Source: Alphaproteobacteria bacterium
Lineage (GTDB): Bacteria > Pseudomonadota > Alphaproteobacteria > Rs-D84
Assembly (NCBI GenBank): GCA_017629245.1
Contig: JAGBXO010000004.1
Coordinates: 48,672 to 112,671, forward strand
DNA: 64,000 nucleotides
Direction of reading: 5' to 3'
Shown: positions 44,416 to 53,762 of the stretch, in pieces
Layout: each line of letters begins with the position of its first letter
How positions within the stretch are numbered: the stretch's first letter is position 1
Position numbers and translations under genes: made by a program
Notes under the pieces: model-generated
Told to the model about the DNA's origin: nothing
Databases searched by the model: none
What the model saw: only the letters and a program-made list of their open reading frames with translations

Positions 44416-44661
44416 ATGGCAAAAGACGACGTAATCGTTTTCACAGGTACCGTAGAAGACAAACTACCAAACACAATGTTCCGCGTAAAACTGGAAAACG
44501 GACATGAAATCTTGGCAACCGTCTGCGGAAAAATGCGCAAAGCACGCATTTGGGTAAATGTCGGCGAACGTGTTCGTGTTGAAATGACACCATACGACCT
44601 GGACAAGGGACGTATAACATTTGTCGAACGTAATCGTCCTACATCAGAAAACGCAAATTAA
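44416..44661 (+). CDS. infA: Translation initiation factor IF-1
   Basis: 81 aa OB-fold factor that occupies the ribosomal A site during initiation. [29 protein letters not shown] core, then the [30 protein letters not shown] segment; standard IF-1 with a short C-terminal extension. AGGAATAAAACC precedes the start. A single gene wedged between two Cys-rich-family loci. Confidence 0.96.
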   Translation: MAKDDVIVFTGTVEDKLPNTMFRVKLENGHEILATVCGKMRKARIWVNVGERVRVEMTPYDLDKGRITFVERNRPTSENAN

Positions 44662-44685
44662 AATCCGCTTTGGCGGATTTTTTTA
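44661..44685 (+). terminator. Terminator of infA
   Basis: AAATCCGC-TTT-GGCGGATTT and T-tract. Confidence 0.85.
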
Positions 44686-44697
44686 TCACAATAAAAC

Positions 44698-44726
44698 TTG
44701 TTTAATTTTCCCTTTTTTGATAAAAT
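44698..44726 (+). promoter_or_regulatory. Promoter of the 44748 Cys-rich gene
   Basis: TTGTTT (44698-44703), 17 nt, TAAAAT (44721-44726) with TG upstream (TGATAAAAT). ATG follows about 21 nt after the -10. Confidence 0.6.
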
Positions 44727-44747
44727 CCATCTATATTAATTCAACGG

Positions 44748-47240
44748 ATGAGAAAGGTTTGTATATTCATTGCGACAATTATCGCCGCTGTTGGCATTGC
44801 CAATGGCGCTGTTCGTGACGAAAAAACTATTTCACGTTCTGCACAAAGAAGTATCGTTTCCCGCAAATCAGAACCTGCCACATCTGCACGCAACACATCA
44901 AAAAAAACTGTTGCGCGCACAGGCACACAAAAACGCACAAACGCACGTGTCCAATCACGTACTGCCAACACAAACAACATACGTACTGCAACCGTATCAC
45001 GTGCTGCGATTGCCCCCACCCGCACACAAAGCAGAACAAATAAAACCACTATTCGTAACACAATGCGCACCGCACGCGCCGCAACCACCCCACAGGCTGG
45101 TCAATCCAATTTATTTGACCCTGACTACAACACATGTCGCGACGCTTATTTTACATGCATGGATCAATTTTGCGCAACCGCAAACGACACATACAGACGC
45201 TGTATATGTTCATCAAAATTAAGCGAGATTCAGGCACGCGAACGCGCCCTGGGACAAACAGCCGACCAGTTAAACGATTTTAAAAACCTAAATCTGAGTG
45301 TCATAGACAAAACCTCCGCCGAAGTAACTGCAATGCTATCTGCAACCGCTGGCGAATACGCACAAGAAAATACACAAGACAAATCCAACAGCGCAAAGCA
45401 ATTGGCTGGCATCAGCGAAGTTTTATCCAAAAGTAAAAGTCAATCATTATCTACCCAGGGTACCTTGGATATTGCTGGAAATATAAATGCAATATGGTCA
45501 ACTTCTGACCTAGCTGGCGGCGCAAACATTGCCAACCTTACCGGCGAAGCACTTTACAATGCGGTACACGCCCAGTGTTCTGAAATGGTAATTGACAAAT
45601 GCGGATCCAGCGCGCTTCAAAATATGGTAACCACCGCATATGGAATGTACATCGAAAACGACTGCTCTACTCTAATAAGTGCACTGGATACACAAAAGAA
45701 AAATGCAAACACATCCATTCGCCAAACGGAACGCGAAATGCAGTTAGCGCGCCTGGAAAATTACAAGGCCCATAATTCAACAGCAATAAACGAATGTATC
45801 GCCCAGGTTCGCACCGACATCACCGCTGACACCGCCTGCGGTCCAGACTATATACACTGCCTGGATGTTACTGGCCTGTACCTAAATCGCGAAACAGGCG
45901 AACCAATCTACACCCCCAGCTTTTACCAACTAGAAAACATAACATCTATGGCTGGCGACACATTAACAAACCAAACAAATCGCCTGCTTGTTTCTGAATT
46001 AAACCGCAAACGCGCCTATGCAGAACGCGGTCTGGACACATGTCGCGACATTGCCGATGCAGTATGGGACGAATTCGTGCGCCAAGCCATATCTGAAATA
46101 TATCAAGGCCAACAAGAACGTGTACGCCAGGTAAAAAATGAATGTTTAGAAGTTGTGAACAAATGCTATGACGAGAAAAATCAATCATTAAAAGATTTCA
46201 GCAATATCAAGGAACAATTATTGCTGGGCCAACGTATAGAACTGTCAGAAAAAATGTGCCAAGAAAAACTAGAAGCCTGCAGCAATCTATATGGTGGCGG
46301 AACAAACGGCATGGCAGAACTATTGATTGCTATGCACAACATAAGCAACCAATCCATAGCAAATCAATGTCTAACATCGCTACGTGAATATGTACATGAA
46401 TTTTGTGCCACCCCAGGCAACGACACACTGCACACATACCCATTTGCGTGTCGCGTTTATAATCCTGGCGATGCAATATACGCTTCAAATCAGGTATGCA
46501 ACGCATCAACCTCAGACGGTAAAATTGACGATAGCATTTTATCAAACCCTGTGACAAACAGCAACGGCACCGGCTATGCTTGCAATAAAATTTATATAAG
46601 TTGCAAAGAAGGCTATTTCCTTTTTGAGACACAATGTTACGCCTGCCCTACGGGACAAACTTGCCAAGCTGGCACAACATACGCACAACTGCTTGATAAC
46701 CGCAAGGAATGCGGAGACACATATATCGGCAGTTTGTATCACAAGGTTGTTCGCTATGCAATCCAAGCATGTATTCGTCCGTCCGAAGCAAACAACCCAT
46801 TACCCGCAACGGTATTACAAGATGTAAATACCGTAATGGATGAAATCCGTCATGAAATGGCGCAATCACTGGCCAAAGAATGCCAACGTCTGGGCGGCAC
46901 ATGGTATGACACAATTTGGAAAGATGAAGACAACGACGCCATACACGACACACAAAACCATTGGCTGCACAAAAAATTCTATGACGACACCGCCGCCAAT
47001 ACCGATTGGGGCTATTGCGGAACCAACGACGAAATATATGCTGATACAAATACCAAAACAGAAGAAGAAGAGGAAGAAGAAGAAACACCAAAACAATGCA
47101 CCCAAATCTACGACGCAAATTGTTACATCCCAGATGTCAACGACGAAACCACCTGCACAGAAAAAAAACACGGCACCTGGCGCGATCAATTATGCTACTG
47201 CGACGCCAACGGCTATGACGGTAACGGCGTTTGCATGTAA
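44748..47240 (+). CDS. Cys-rich exported family protein
   Basis: 830 aa. Signal peptide (MRKVCIFIATIIAAVGIANG, cleaved NG|A); a long Arg/Thr/Ser/Asn-rich linker to about residue 118; family motif C-x3-YFTCMDQFC with CICS; helical region; ALYNAVHAQC; CGPDYIHC and CRDIADAVWDEFV; a late TNFR-like patch CYACPTGQTC; an acidic tract of eight Glu before a Cys-rich tail with CYIPDV and CYCDA. Same architecture as the 42092 and 49742 genes but with a different C-terminus lacking the Gly/Ala stretch. Exported; site and function unknown. Confidence 0.8.
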   Translation: MRKVCIFIATIIAAVGIANGAVRDEKTISRSAQRSIVSRKSEPATSARNTSKKTVARTGTQKRTNARVQSRTANTNNIRTATVSRAAIAPTRTQSRTNKTTIRNTMRTARAATTPQAGQSNLFDPDYNTCRDAYFTCMDQFCATANDTYRRCICSSKLSEIQARERALGQTADQLNDFKNLNLSVIDKTSAEVTAMLSATAGEYAQENTQDKSNSAKQLAGISEVLSKSKSQSLSTQGTLDIAGNINAIWSTSDLAGGANIANLTGEALYNAVHAQCSEMVIDKCGSSALQNMVTTAYGMYIENDCSTLISALDTQKKNANTSIRQTEREMQLARLENYKAHNSTAINECIAQVRTDITADTACGPDYIHCLDVTGLYLNRETGEPIYTPSFYQLENITSMAGDTLTNQTNRLLVSELNRKRAYAERGLDTCRDIADAVWDEFVRQAISEIYQGQQERVRQVKNECLEVVNKCYDEKNQSLKDFSNIKEQLLLGQRIELSEKMCQEKLEACSNLYGGGTNGMAELLIAMHNISNQSIANQCLTSLREYVHEFCATPGNDTLHTYPFACRVYNPGDAIYASNQVCNASTSDGKIDDSILSNPVTNSNGTGYACNKIYISCKEGYFLFETQCYACPTGQTCQAGTTYAQLLDNRKECGDTYIGSLYHKVVRYAIQACIRPSEANNPLPATVLQDVNTVMDEIRHEMAQSLAKECQRLGGTWYDTIWKDEDNDAIHDTQNHWLHKKFYDDTAANTDWGYCGTNDEIYADTNTKTEEEEEEEETPKQCTQIYDANCYIPDVNDETTCTEKKHGTWRDQLCYCDANGYDGNGVCM

Positions 47241-47252
47241 TAAAACACTATC

Positions 47253-47281
47253 TTGCACCACAAGAAAAAATTTGATAAAAT
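47253..47281 (+). promoter_or_regulatory. Promoter of the 47308 gene
   Basis: TTGCAC (47253-47258), 17 nt, TAAAAT (47276-47281) within TGATAAAAT. Confidence 0.6.
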
Positions 47282-47307
47282 AAAAAAAGAAAGACAGGAA
47301 AGACAGA

Positions 47308-48006
47308 ATGAAAAAAATATTTTTATTATCTGCATTATTTATAACATTCGGCGCGAATGGGGCAACCCCTTGGTGGTTACAACCAACGGTGTGTCGCCTG
47401 AATCCAACCAATTGCTATGCCGCAATGGGGACCGGGTTTGATTCTGAAATGTGGGATGCGTCTGCCAATTGCTGGGGATTAAAACTTATCTGTCCTGAAG
47501 CATTAACACCACCATCCGCGATACCCGTTGCAATGGGACGAAACGATATTAAGAAAGGAACCAAAATCAATCCTGACTACGATACTGACATACTGTCACT
47601 TGATGGTGAATGTTTTGGCCGTCGCAAAACCAACAATGGTGGCGCAATGGTATCAGTTAACGGCAAATATGTAAATGTATATTGCCCTGGCATACTAAAT
47701 AACCCAGATGAAGTTATTGAAAACGGCGAGATAATGCATAATAAACAGCCAACCTGCTCTGACCTGGCCAAGAATGGATACATTGCGGTTGAAAACGGCG
47801 ATTGTTATGGCAAATATTATGACAATGCTAAATACTTTATTGAATGCGGTACCGATTTATTACCAAAGCGTTTAATTGTTTTAAACGGTGCAGATTACAA
47901 CGCCCCGGCATACGGCACCCCTGCCACAATGGACGAAGCGCGTCAAAAATTTGATAAGATGTACACAACATCTAAAAATCAGCACAATAAATTTTTCAAA
48001 GAATAA
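47308..48006 (+). CDS. Exported Cys-containing hypothetical protein
   Basis: 232 aa with signal peptide MKKIFLLSALFITFGANGA (cleaved NG|A or GA|T). The mature protein has about nine Cys and many Gly/Asn/Tyr, including CWGLKLICPEAL, CFGRR and CYGKYY. No family recognised and no CMD-x-FC motif. It follows the Cys-rich gene with its own promoter, and a GGAAAGACAG box precedes the start. Confidence 0.7.
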   Translation: MKKIFLLSALFITFGANGATPWWLQPTVCRLNPTNCYAAMGTGFDSEMWDASANCWGLKLICPEALTPPSAIPVAMGRNDIKKGTKINPDYDTDILSLDGECFGRRKTNNGGAMVSVNGKYVNVYCPGILNNPDEVIENGEIMHNKQPTCSDLAKNGYIAVENGDCYGKYYDNAKYFIECGTDLLPKRLIVLNGADYNAPAYGTPATMDEARQKFDKMYTTSKNQHNKFFKE

Positions 48007-48010
48007 CATA

Positions 48011-48033
48011 CCCCCAAAATTGGGGGCATTTTT
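48011..48033 (+). terminator. Terminator of the 47308 gene
   Basis: CCCCC-AAAATT-GGGGG followed by CATTTTTA. Confidence 0.8.
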
Positions 48034-48049
48034 ATAAATTAAAAAAGAC

Positions 48050-48077
48050 TTGATTTTTGCTAAAAAAATGTCATAAT
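48050..48077 (+). promoter_or_regulatory. Promoter of rpsF-rpsR-rplI
   Basis: TTGATT (48050-48055), 16 nt, CATAAT (48072-48077). The ~160-nt leader to rpsF is long; in many bacteria it holds an S6:S18 autoregulatory structure, which I could not confirm here by eye. Confidence 0.55.
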
Positions 48078-48243
48078 TCGCGATGTTCCTGCTGATAACA
48101 ATGGTGTTATCGGCTGACCAAAGTGATTAGAACGATATAGATGCACAGTTTTTGTGTCGGGCGTGTATATGACATACATAACCAGAGCAAAAAACAAGCA
48201 GATATACCGTTATAACCAGTTTAAAAACCATAGGAAAAATAAA

Positions 48244-48582
48244 ATGGCTTACTACGAAAGCGTCTTGGTTTTTCGCCAGGACCTGACCGAACCGCAGGTA
48301 AAAGAAAAAGCGGCAAAATTTGCAGAAATCATCAAGGAATTGGGCGGTGATGTCAAGGCAACAGAATTCTGGGGCTTGAAAAATTTGGCATACATCATCC
48401 GTAAAAATCGCAAGGCACACTATGTTATGTTAAACATTGAATTGCCTGGCAATCAGATTACGGAATTAGAACGTCGCAGCCGTATTGACGAAGACGTTAT
48501 CCGTTTCTTGAACGTTCGTGTTGATGAATTGTCATCTACACCTTCTATCATGATGAAAAAGAACACCGAGGAGGCAGAATAA
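48244..48582 (+). CDS. rpsF: 30S ribosomal protein S6
   Basis: 112 aa. [19 protein letters not shown] begins the S6 ferredoxin-like fold; the [22 protein letters not shown] segment is diagnostic. AGGA lies 7 nt upstream of ATG 48244; an earlier in-frame ATG at 48154 adds a non-family extension. Its stop overlaps the rpsR start (TAATG), indicating coupling. Confidence 0.96.
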   Translation: MAYYESVLVFRQDLTEPQVKEKAAKFAEIIKELGGDVKATEFWGLKNLAYIIRKNRKAHYVMLNIELPGNQITELERRSRIDEDVIRFLNVRVDELSSTPSIMMKKNTEEAE

Positions 48583-48809
48583 TGGCAGTTCGTGCAGCAA
48601 TTTATCGTAAAAAATCAAACCCTTTAAAGGGCAAGGTTATTGACTATAAAGATATCAAGACATTGTCACATTACATCACAGAACGTGGTAAAATCGTGCC
48701 AAGTCGTATCAGTGGTGTTTCCCAGAAAGATCAACGCGCATTGGCAACTGCCATCAAACGCGCACGTCATTTGGGCCTGATGCCATTCGTTCGCAACAAT
48801 TTGGGTTAA
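48582..48809 (+). CDS. rpsR: 30S ribosomal protein S18
   Basis: 75 aa. The core [19 protein letters not shown], then PSRISGV and [19 protein letters not shown], is the S18 signature; S18 and S6 bind each other in the platform of the small subunit. The ATG overlaps the rpsF stop by 1 bp, preceded by GAGGAGGC inside rpsF. Confidence 0.96.
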   Translation: MAVRAAIYRKKSNPLKGKVIDYKDIKTLSHYITERGKIVPSRISGVSQKDQRALATAIKRARHLGLMPFVRNNLG

Positions 48810-48843
48810 TCCCTAACTTATAAAGAAAAAGTAAGGACAGATT

Positions 48844-49440
48844 ATGAAAGTTATTTTAACAGAAAAAATCACAAAATTGGGCAATATCGGCGACACAGTC
48901 GAAGTAAAAACAGGCTATGCACGCAATTACCTGTTGCCAAACGGCAAGGCAATGCGTTTTACCCGTGAAAATGTTGCCCTGTTCGAAGCGAAAAAGGCAG
49001 AACTGACTGCCCGCCAAGAAGCAGCGAAAAAGTCTGCAGAATCAAATGTTGATGCGGTTAAAAACGCAAAATTATACATGATTCGCCAGGCTGGTGACAC
49101 AGGCCAATTATATGGTTCTGTATCAACACGCGACATTGCACGCATGTTAAAAGAAGTTGCAAATGTTGCGGTTGAATCTGCCCAGGTTATGTTGGGCGCA
49201 CCAATTAAAACAGTTGGTGTATTCGATACACAAATTGCATTACATCCAGATGTAATCGTTCCTGTTAAAATCTATGTGGCCCAGTCACAAGATGAAATCG
49301 AAGCATTGGTTGCAGGCAAATCTTTGACATTCGGCAACAAGAAAGTTGAAGAAGTCGAAGAAGCACCAGTTGCCGAAGTTGCAACAGAAGAAACAGCAGC
49401 CGAAGTTGTTGCAGAACCTGCCACAACAGATGCAGAATAA
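48844..49440 (+). CDS. rplI: 50S ribosomal protein L9
   Basis: 198 aa. N-terminal domain MKVILTEKITKLGNIGDTV with GYARNYLLPNGKA, then the long connecting helix and C-terminal domain (VGVFDTQIALHPDV). The last ~40 residues are an acidic Glu/Ala/Val tail beyond the usual ~150-aa length. Last gene of the rpsF operon; AAGGACAG precedes the start. Confidence 0.96.
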   Translation: MKVILTEKITKLGNIGDTVEVKTGYARNYLLPNGKAMRFTRENVALFEAKKAELTARQEAAKKSAESNVDAVKNAKLYMIRQAGDTGQLYGSVSTRDIARMLKEVANVAVESAQVMLGAPIKTVGVFDTQIALHPDVIVPVKIYVAQSQDEIEALVAGKSLTFGNKKVEEVEEAPVAEVATEETAAEVVAEPATTDAE

Positions 49441-49460
49441 TAATTTCTGTTAACAAATCA

Positions 49461-49485
49461 AATCCCCCAATCGGGGGATTTTTTA
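49461..49485 (+). terminator. Terminator of the rpsF operon
   Basis: AATCCCCC-AATC-GGGGGATT and T-run. Confidence 0.85.
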
Positions 49486-49501
49486 ATACTGGTTTACCAA
49501 T

Positions 49502-49699
49502 ATAAATAAAAGTTTATCGCAGTAAATAATTCATCATATTTGTCATTCCTGCACAGGCAGGAATAGGGACTTTAAAACCGGGCGCAAAGCGCACTAAATA
49601 ATATTTCTTAAATTTCTTAGACCCTATCCCCGCCGTCGCGGGGATGACAAGGGTACTTAATTTTTTTTATCTAAAATACTTTGCTAAACTTTTATTTAT
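49502..49699. repeat. 198-bp palindromic (fold-back) repeat, MITE-like
   Basis: The gene-free stretch 49441-49741 holds this element. Its ends are inverted: ATAAATAAAAGTTTA (49502-49516) and TAAACTTTTATTTAT (49685-49699), with imperfect pairing continuing inward to TGTCATTCCTGC (49541-49552) versus GCGGGGATGACA (49638-49649). Each inner arm also has its own small palindrome (CCTGCACAGGCAGG; CCCCGCCGTCGCGGGG). The TGTCATTCC...GGGGATGACA style resembles intergenic palindromic repeats seen in several intracellular proteobacteria. No ORF is visible. Confidence 0.7.
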
Positions 49700-49720
49700 C
49701 TTAACAACCACAGTAAAAAA

Positions 49721-49738
49721 ATCCCCCGAACGGGGGAT
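49721..49738 (-). terminator. Terminator of the 49742 Cys-rich gene
   Basis: ATCCCCCG-AA-CGGGGGAT with a forward A-run giving a U-tract on the minus strand. Confidence 0.8.
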
Positions 49739-49741
49739 TTA

Positions 49742-52700
49742 TCAGAACTGAATATCATTACACTTTTCAACCGGGTCACCCCATGCCTTGCAATAACGCG
49801 AACCAAACAATGGTTTTTTGGTACTGGTACACTGTTGGGAACGGGTGCACCGCTGACAAATCAATGTATCCCATTTATAGGTTGATGTATTTGTTTCCTT
49901 GTAATTCCATTGATTCAACTGATACGATCCCATCATCTGCAGCTGACTTTCAGCATCATCTCCCTGCTTTATCTTCCCTTCACTTGCCGCACCAACCCCT
50001 ACAGCAGCAACACCCGCCGCAAGAGCAGCCACACCAACCGCAGAAACAGTAGTAGCCGTTGCAAGCCCCCCCGCTATAGATGCCGTTGCGACCAAAGAGC
50101 CCCCCCCAGTAAATGGTACCGCAACAATTGCCGCCGCAAGCAAAACTCCTGCCATAACCTTACCAAAAACTCCACCAGATGGTGCCGGCGATTTTGGCAA
50201 CGATGACGCCTTGGCAAAATTAATACATGCAACACGACCATGCTCACGGCGTACGTCCTTGGCATTTTCACCCTGAATTTCCGCCAAACGTGTACCAATT
50301 TTTACGTAATCCTGCATCATGCCTTCGTATAATTTATCATATTCTTTATAATAATTATCTTTGGCTTTCTTCAGGGCCGCATTTGCAATAATCATACGCA
50401 TTTGCTTGGTTAATTCTGGGAAACGGGCAGCCTCCTCGCTTTTTTCGCCAATTTTGTTTCGGGTTCTTGTGCCCGGTTTAACGTTTTGACCCTTGACCTC
50501 GGTCTTCATTCCCTGAACCTCGCGCCCGGTCATACAATATTGAACGGTTGGATCCGCCTCTATCGTTTTAATGGCCAAATTCACCGAATTCTGCAGGTTT
50601 TCCAATTCTGAAACTATTTTCTTTTTATCACCCTCACTTATCTGTGGATCATTTTCAATACTCGTTTTATAAGCGGTGTCAAACACCAACAGGCCATCAT
50701 CACCTACATCAACATTTTCCCAATATATAACACCATTAATTACACCAGAAAATGGTGTCACCGGCCCTAAGTCCGTACTGGTCGTACCCGACAAACCATC
50801 CACACGTCCCAATTCGGCATCAGTAATCATATCAATATTTGCACGACATCCTTTCATCTGAAAAGTCTGCCCATCTTCACCCAAACCGTATTCACACACC
50901 TTATACTCCAACGTACGTGAACCAACCCCATCATCAATCGCCAACGCATTACAATCGGTTGTATCACCACAAACTTTAATCATGGCTTCATCAGCTGCGT
51001 TTTGGCAAGCGGTCAGGAAGTTATTATCAATGGTCAACATAATACCCTGAACCATGTTTGCCAATTCTTCATAAACTGCATCACCGCGAATATCATCTCC
51101 GCCGTAAACCTTTTGACAGCCCGTTAATGTATCATATGGACACATACGAATAATGGAATCCGTATCCAAACCGATACATTGCGTATAATCTTCGCCACAT
51201 CTGTCTTCTGATTGCAGGCATTCTTTGACCTCTGCGGTACATGCGTTAACACGCATAGCGGCCAAACGCGCGACCACGAAATCCCAGATATTAGATTCTG
51301 CTGCCTTAGCTTCACTGGACGCATCAATACCACAGTTATTCAGTGGAATTTTACAAACATTTAACATGGTCCCTGGTCTGGACAAACACATATCATATGA
51401 ACCATCTTTGTCATTTGGATCCATATTGTCCTTACACGCCTTTTGGAAACAGGCTGAAATATTACCGATACAATCTTGTCTTGCTTTATCTTCTGCAATA
51501 AGTTCCGCGCTTTTTACCTGTGGCGCAACTTCTTTCAAGAAAGTATCCCAGACCTGATCCGCAACCGCAACACAAGAGCGTGTAACAGATTCACACAACG
51601 GCTTTTTACTCATCAACATGTCATAAGTAGATGCCGAGATTTCTATGTTTGTTATTGCACCTTTGATTTGATAACTTTTTGCCTGTTTTGATGTCGATTT
51701 ACGTGTGGATGTGCTGTCCATCGCACTCATCACTGCGCAAGACGAGAAATCATCCCCACAACCACCTGTTGTCTGCATACATTCTTTGAATTTTATCGTA
51801 CACTGTCCTAAATCATATTTATTTGCAGTCTGCAACTGTTCCAACGCCGCTTCACGCAGGGCGCGTTCCGCGGTCTGTAATTTTTGTGCACTGGCATTCT
51901 TTTGTTGTTTCAGACTATTTTCATATGCAGAACAATCTGATTTTATGCGTTGCGCATACATCATTTGCAGCATGCTGATATCACTTTTGCATTCTGGAAT
52001 CTGGGCAACACAAATTTCCGCCGCTGCACGATGCAGGGCATCACCTTCTTTTCCATCTACAGGCGACGCATTAATTGCACCAAACAAATCTTCTTCATCG
52101 TCATCCGCATCAATTGGTGTATCCCACGCAGATAAATCCAATGCCTTGCGCGCTTTTTTCTTTGGATCTACAGGTTCCTCTTTTTTCAAAACCGCATCCG
52201 CTGCCGCGTTTGCTGCCGCAATTGCATCATTGGCAAACATGCCCATTTCAATTTTTTCAACGCCAAATGTCGCCATTTGATATGACTGCTGATCCAACTT
52301 CTCAATTTCGGCCAACACGATATTCAGTTCCTGGTTTCTGTCACTACATATACAACGACCACCATTGGCATTATCTATCATACAGAAAGAATCCATACAG
52401 CCATCATACTTTGCCTGACAATCACCATCAACGGTCACATTTTTAGTGGCACTGGTAATCTTTGTACCCGTACTAATAACCTTTTGCTTCGTTGCAGCAC
52501 GTGCAGCCACTGTTGGTTTTGCAGGTGTTGTTGTTGCCGCGCGACCACGATTCACCGTTTTTGCACCCGTCGTTGCCACGCCCGCCGTACCAACACCCCC
52601 CGTCGTCGGCGCAGTGCGCGCCGCACGTGCCGATACAGGTTTTGCCCCCGTCGCAGTTGCCGAACCAGACGCCTGTCCACCGCGCGCATTTGGGCGCACA

Positions 52701-52762
52701 GCCGCCATCGCATCACACAAAAACAATGAAATTATCACCGGTAAAAACGCAAGTTTTCTCAT
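49742..52762 (-). CDS. Large Cys-rich exported family protein
   Basis: 1006 aa, the largest intact family member. Signal peptide MRKLAFLPVIISLFLCDAMA; Ala/Thr/Arg/Gly-rich linker to about 110; motif C-x3-Y-x2-CMDSFC with CICS; acidic tract; ALHRAAAEIC; CGDDFSSC; CESVTRSCVAVADQVWDTF; RQDCIGNISACFQKAC; CGEDYTQCIGLD; a long helical part; a hydrophobic Gly/Ala/Val stretch of about 60 residues near the C-terminus, possibly two membrane segments; and a final cluster CQRCTRSQQC. Start at 52762 follows a GGGAAG box. Collinear with the interrupted gene at 39604-42081, including its acidic tract. Function unknown; many even-spaced Cys suggest disulfides in the periplasm or surface. Confidence 0.8.
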   Translation of the reverse strand: MRKLAFLPVIISLFLCDAMAAVRPNARGGQASGSATATGAKPVSARAARTAPTTGGVGTAGVATTGAKTVNRGRAATTTPAKPTVAARAATKQKVISTGTKITSATKNVTVDGDCQAKYDGCMDSFCMIDNANGGRCICSDRNQELNIVLAEIEKLDQQSYQMATFGVEKIEMGMFANDAIAAANAAADAVLKKEEPVDPKKKARKALDLSAWDTPIDADDDEEDLFGAINASPVDGKEGDALHRAAAEICVAQIPECKSDISMLQMMYAQRIKSDCSAYENSLKQQKNASAQKLQTAERALREAALEQLQTANKYDLGQCTIKFKECMQTTGGCGDDFSSCAVMSAMDSTSTRKSTSKQAKSYQIKGAITNIEISASTYDMLMSKKPLCESVTRSCVAVADQVWDTFLKEVAPQVKSAELIAEDKARQDCIGNISACFQKACKDNMDPNDKDGSYDMCLSRPGTMLNVCKIPLNNCGIDASSEAKAAESNIWDFVVARLAAMRVNACTAEVKECLQSEDRCGEDYTQCIGLDTDSIIRMCPYDTLTGCQKVYGGDDIRGDAVYEELANMVQGIMLTIDNNFLTACQNAADEAMIKVCGDTTDCNALAIDDGVGSRTLEYKVCEYGLGEDGQTFQMKGCRANIDMITDAELGRVDGLSGTTSTDLGPVTPFSGVINGVIYWENVDVGDDGLLVFDTAYKTSIENDPQISEGDKKKIVSELENLQNSVNLAIKTIEADPTVQYCMTGREVQGMKTEVKGQNVKPGTRTRNKIGEKSEEAARFPELTKQMRMIIANAALKKAKDNYYKEYDKLYEGMMQDYVKIGTRLAEIQGENAKDVRREHGRVACINFAKASSLPKSPAPSGGVFGKVMAGVLLAAAIVAVPFTGGGSLVATASIAGGLATATTVSAVGVAALAAGVAAVGVGAASEGKIKQGDDAESQLQMMGSYQLNQWNYKETNTSTYKWDTLICQRCTRSQQCTSTKKPLFGSRYCKAWGDPVEKCNDIQF

Positions 52763-52859
52763 AGTCTTCCCTTCTAATTTATACAATTATAGCACGATGA
52801 GAAAATAAATAAAAGCCAAAATTCAGCCAAATTTAAAAACACACAAAAAATTTTATATA

Positions 52860-52888
52860 TTGCAGACAATAACTTTGAATGATATATT
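52860..52888 (+). promoter_or_regulatory. Promoter of fabI
   Basis: TTGCAG (52860-52865), 17 nt, TATATT (52883-52888), then AAAGGG before the ATG. Confidence 0.55.
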
Positions 52889-52927
52889 TTATATGTCCAA
52901 TAGAATAACAACCAAAGGGATTTTATA

Positions 52928-53734
52928 ATGTTATTACAGGGTAAAAAGATTTTAATTACCGGCGTTGCAAACGACTGGTCTATGGCATGGGCAATCGCAA
53001 AGCGCGCCGCCGCCGAAGGGGCTGAAATCGCAATGCCATACGCGATGCCTGCACTAGAAAAACGCGTTCGCCCATTGGCAGAATCAATCGGGGCAAAATT
53101 CGTCCAGGAATGCAATGTTCAAAACGACGAACAAATGGATGACCTGTTTAATAAAATTCAGGCAGAATGGGGACACATTGACTGCATGTTGCACGCAATT
53201 GCATTTTCAGATAAAAATGAGTTAACCGGTCGCTATGCCGACACAACACGCGACAATTTTAAAAACACAATGGACATTTCTGTGTATTCATTGGTTGACC
53301 TGACGCGTCGCGCATCAAAACTAATGACCAACGGCGGCAGTATTGTCACCCTAACCTATTACGGTGGCGAAAAGTCTGTACCAAACTATAATGTTATGGG
53401 TGTTGCAAAATCTGCCCTGGACAGCAGCGTTCGCTATCTAGCATCAGACCTGGGACGCGACAACATTCGCATTAACGCAATCAGCGCAGGCCCAATTATG
53501 ACATTGGCTTCCAGTGGCGTTGGCGGATTCAAGGCAATGTTGCGCCTGAACGCTGAAACAACCCCATTGCGCCGCAATATGACACTGGACGATGTATCTG
53601 GTGCGGCCATGTATTTATTCAGCGACCTGTCCGCCGGTGTCACAGGCGAAATTCATCATGTTGATTGCGGTTATTCAACAACTGGCATGATACCGAATGA
53701 ATTAAAAGACATATTGCTAAAAAATCTGGACTAA
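52928..53734 (+). CDS. fabI: Enoyl-[acyl-carrier-protein] reductase
   Basis: Last reductive step of fatty-acid elongation, NADH-dependent SDR fold. 268 aa. The cofactor region ITGVANDWSMAWAIAK and the catalytic Y-x6-K in YNVMGVAKSALDSS are present, with LHAIAFS and NAISAGPIMTLAS typical of FabI. A single gene between the Cys-rich gene and an unknown; terminator at 53741. Confidence 0.95.
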   Translation: MLLQGKKILITGVANDWSMAWAIAKRAAAEGAEIAMPYAMPALEKRVRPLAESIGAKFVQECNVQNDEQMDDLFNKIQAEWGHIDCMLHAIAFSDKNELTGRYADTTRDNFKNTMDISVYSLVDLTRRASKLMTNGGSIVTLTYYGGEKSVPNYNVMGVAKSALDSSVRYLASDLGRDNIRINAISAGPIMTLASSGVGGFKAMLRLNAETTPLRRNMTLDDVSGAAMYLFSDLSAGVTGEIHHVDCGYSTTGMIPNELKDILLKNLD

Positions 53735-53740
53735 AAACCA

Positions 53741-53758
53741 TCCCGCCAAACGGCGGGA
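53741..53758. terminator. Terminator between fabI and the 53763 gene
   Basis: TCCCGCC-AAAC-GGCGGGA between convergent genes. Confidence 0.8.
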
Positions 53759-53762
53759 TTTA

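Noticed and set aside
48078..48243. A definite S6:S18 autoregulatory RNA in the rpsF leader
   Set aside because: The leader is long enough, but I could not identify the conserved CCG-bulge hairpin by eye.
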